A stretch of 64,000 bases of DNA from Georgenia faecalis (lineage in GTDB: Bacteria; Actinomycetota; Actinomycetes; Actinomycetales; Actinomycetaceae). The notes beneath the pieces were generated by a model. The model was not told where the DNA came from. It saw nothing but the letters and a program-made list of their open reading frames with translations, and ran no database searches. The DNA lies in the NCBI RefSeq assembly GCF_003710105.1, contig NZ_CP033325.1:930001-994000 (forward strand), read 5' to 3'. Position numbers and translations under genes: made by a program. This document shows positions 62,731 through 64,000 of the stretch, in pieces; within the stretch, counting starts at the first letter, position 1; every line of letters begins with the position of its first letter.

Positions 62731-63786
62731 GTGCTCCTCGACGTGAAGAACCTGCAGACCGAGTTCCACGGCAGGTCGACGGTCGTCCGCGCCGTGGACG
62801 ACGTCAGCCTCGACGTGGACGAGGGGGAGACGCTCGCGCTCGTCGGCGAGTCTGGTTCTGGCAAGTCGGTGACCGCCCTGTCGATCATGGGTCTCATCAA
62901 GGGACCGGCCGCTCGCGTCGTCGGTGGCGAGGTGCTCTACGAGGGGCGGGACGTCCTCCAGATGAGCGCGAAGGACGTCCGCGCGCTCCGTGGCACCGGC
63001 ATCGCCATGGTCTTCCAGGACCCGATGACGTCCCTCAACCCGGCGCTCACGGTCGGGCGGCAGCTCACCGAGTCGGTGCGTCTGCACCGTGGGCTCGACC
63101 GGCGCCAGGCTCGGCGTCGAGCGGTCGAGCTCCTTGAGCTCGTGGGGATCTCGGAGCCGGAGAGCCGGCTGCGGTCCTACCCGCACCAGTTCTCCGGCGG
63201 GATGCGTCAGCGCGTGATGATCGCCATCGCGCTCGCGTGCGACCCGAAGCTCATCGTCGCCGACGAGATCACGACCGCGCTGGACGTGACGATCCAGGCG
63301 CAGATCCTCGACCTCCTGCGACGTCTCACCCGCGAGCTCGGCACCGCCGTCATCCTCATCAGTCACGACCTCGGGATCGTCGCCGGGATGGCCGAGCGGG
63401 TCAACGTCATGTACGGCGGCCAGATCGTGGAGTCGGCCTCGACCCGTGAGCTCTTCGCCAGCCCGAAGATGCCGTACACGTGGGGGCTGCTCGCCTCGAT
63501 CCCTCGCCTGGACGAGCCGCGCTCGACAAAGCTCGTCCCCATCAAGGGCTCGCCACCAGACATGTCGAACCCACCACCCGGGTGCCGGTACCAGCCGCGC
63601 TGTCCGTTCGCCCGACCGGTCTGCGCCGAGCGCGCACCGCAGCTCGTCGAGGTCGGCGACGGGCCGGACGCCCACCTGGCGCGGTGCTGGGGGATGTCGC
63701 CCGAACCCGACGGGGGGTGGTTGCGCGGTGTCGACTGGCGCGCCGCGCAACGACTGAGCGCCGAGGAGGCGAGCACCGATGCCTGA
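62731..63786 (+). CDS. Peptide/nickel-type ABC ATPase, DppD-like
   Basis: A 351-residue ATPase. Walker A is GESGSGKS near 39-46, then [17 protein letters not shown], signature [16 protein letters not shown] near 159 and Walker [13 protein letters not shown] near 177. The C-terminal oligopeptide-type region has [17 protein letters not shown] with the cysteines that bind an iron-sulfur cluster in DppD proteins. The start is GTG at 62731. It is divergent from the permease operon and overlaps the next ATPase gene by 8 bp. Confidence 0.94.
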   Translation: MLLDVKNLQTEFHGRSTVVRAVDDVSLDVDEGETLALVGESGSGKSVTALSIMGLIKGPAARVVGGEVLYEGRDVLQMSAKDVRALRGTGIAMVFQDPMTSLNPALTVGRQLTESVRLHRGLDRRQARRRAVELLELVGISEPESRLRSYPHQFSGGMRQRVMIAIALACDPKLIVADEITTALDVTIQAQILDLLRRLTRELGTAVILISHDLGIVAGMAERVNVMYGGQIVESASTRELFASPKMPYTWGLLASIPRLDEPRSTKLVPIKGSPPDMSNPPPGCRYQPRCPFARPVCAERAPQLVEVGDGPDAHLARCWGMSPEPDGGWLRGVDWRAAQRLSAEEASTDA

Positions 63787-64000
63787 CGTCGTGACCAGTA
63801 CCGAGAACCTTGTCGAGGCCACCGATCTTCGCGTGGAGTTCAAAGTCGGAGGCGGGGCCGGCGCCAGGCGCCGGACGCTGACCGCGGTGGACGGCATCAG
63901 CTTCGAGATCCGCCGGGGGGAGACCCTCGGGATGGTGGGAGAGTCGGGCAGCGGCAAGTCGACGACCGGCCGCGCGCTCCTCCAGCTCGACCGGCCGGCG
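63779..64000 (+). CDS. Peptide/nickel-type ABC ATPase, DppF-like (partial)
   Basis: The first 74 codons of a second ATPase, cut by the window edge. It reads [20 protein letters not shown], then a Gly/Arg-rich turn, [19 protein letters not shown] and Walker [18 protein letters not shown]. The ATG at 63779 overlaps the end of the DppD-like gene, with GAGGAGG nine bases upstream. A solute-binding protein gene is not in the window and may lie beyond. Confidence 0.92.
   Translation, partial: MPDVVTSTENLVEATDLRVEFKVGGGAGARRRTLTAVDGISFEIRRGETLGMVGESGSGKSTTGRALLQLDRPA

Overview
The window is high-GC, Gram-positive DNA with actinobacterial hallmarks: a 16S-23S-5S rRNA operon with no tRNA in the spacer, the extra helix-54 segment in the 23S gene, ESX/WXG100 genes, a DUF222-HNH nuclease, and many genes that appear to have leaderless mRNAs. 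The 16S text and gene set suggest the order Micrococcales, perhaps a Georgenia-like organism. That placement is from memory of the 16S text and was not computed.

Layout. 1-4.6 kb: end of an rRNA operon closed by two look-alike terminators. 5.1-8.0 kb: a large secreted M14 metallocarboxypeptidase with an LPNTG wall anchor. 8.1-21.3 kb: branched-chain amino acid genes ilvD, ilvBNC, leuB, ilvE and cimA, with accessory genes between them. ilvB and cimA are each preceded by a short leader peptide and a terminator, so both look attenuated. cimA implies that isoleucine can be made from pyruvate through citramalate. 21.4-27.9 kb: GNAT acetyltransferase, a domain-permuted lipoate ligase, a divergent pair (LysR-type ligand domain without HTH, and a DUF5997 protein), a DUF222-HNH nuclease with a LexA-like box, and an ECF sigma factor with a membrane partner.

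28.0-43.8 kb: a mixed housekeeping region rich in DNA-repair-type genes: HhH-GPD protein, Ski2-like helicase, ATP-dependent ligase, a PolA-like polymerase and a protein usually named 3-methyladenine glycosylase. It also holds a PIN/Phd toxin-antitoxin pair, a manganese catalase and a YhiM-like membrane protein. A small chimeric ORF here joins the promoter and start of the ligase gene to the 3' end of the polymerase gene. 43.8-49.2 kb: a fumarylacetoacetate hydrolase family enzyme and an ESX-type locus. In that locus WXG100, large toxin-like and probable immunity genes overlap by 4 bp each, opposite a second WXG100-like pair. No ESX secretion machinery is present.

49.2-57.8 kb: two PLP aminotransferases, a decayed partial copy of one of them beside a membrane-protein gene, a TetR/DUF4386 divergent pair with two operators, and a metNIQ methionine importer. 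57.8-64.0 kb: an Lrp/AsnC regulator in a tightly overlapping operon with two peptide-type ABC permeases, an aldehyde dehydrogenase and a 2-hydroxyacid dehydrogenase. The matching ABC ATPases are divergent from it, and two candidate Lrp operators lie between.
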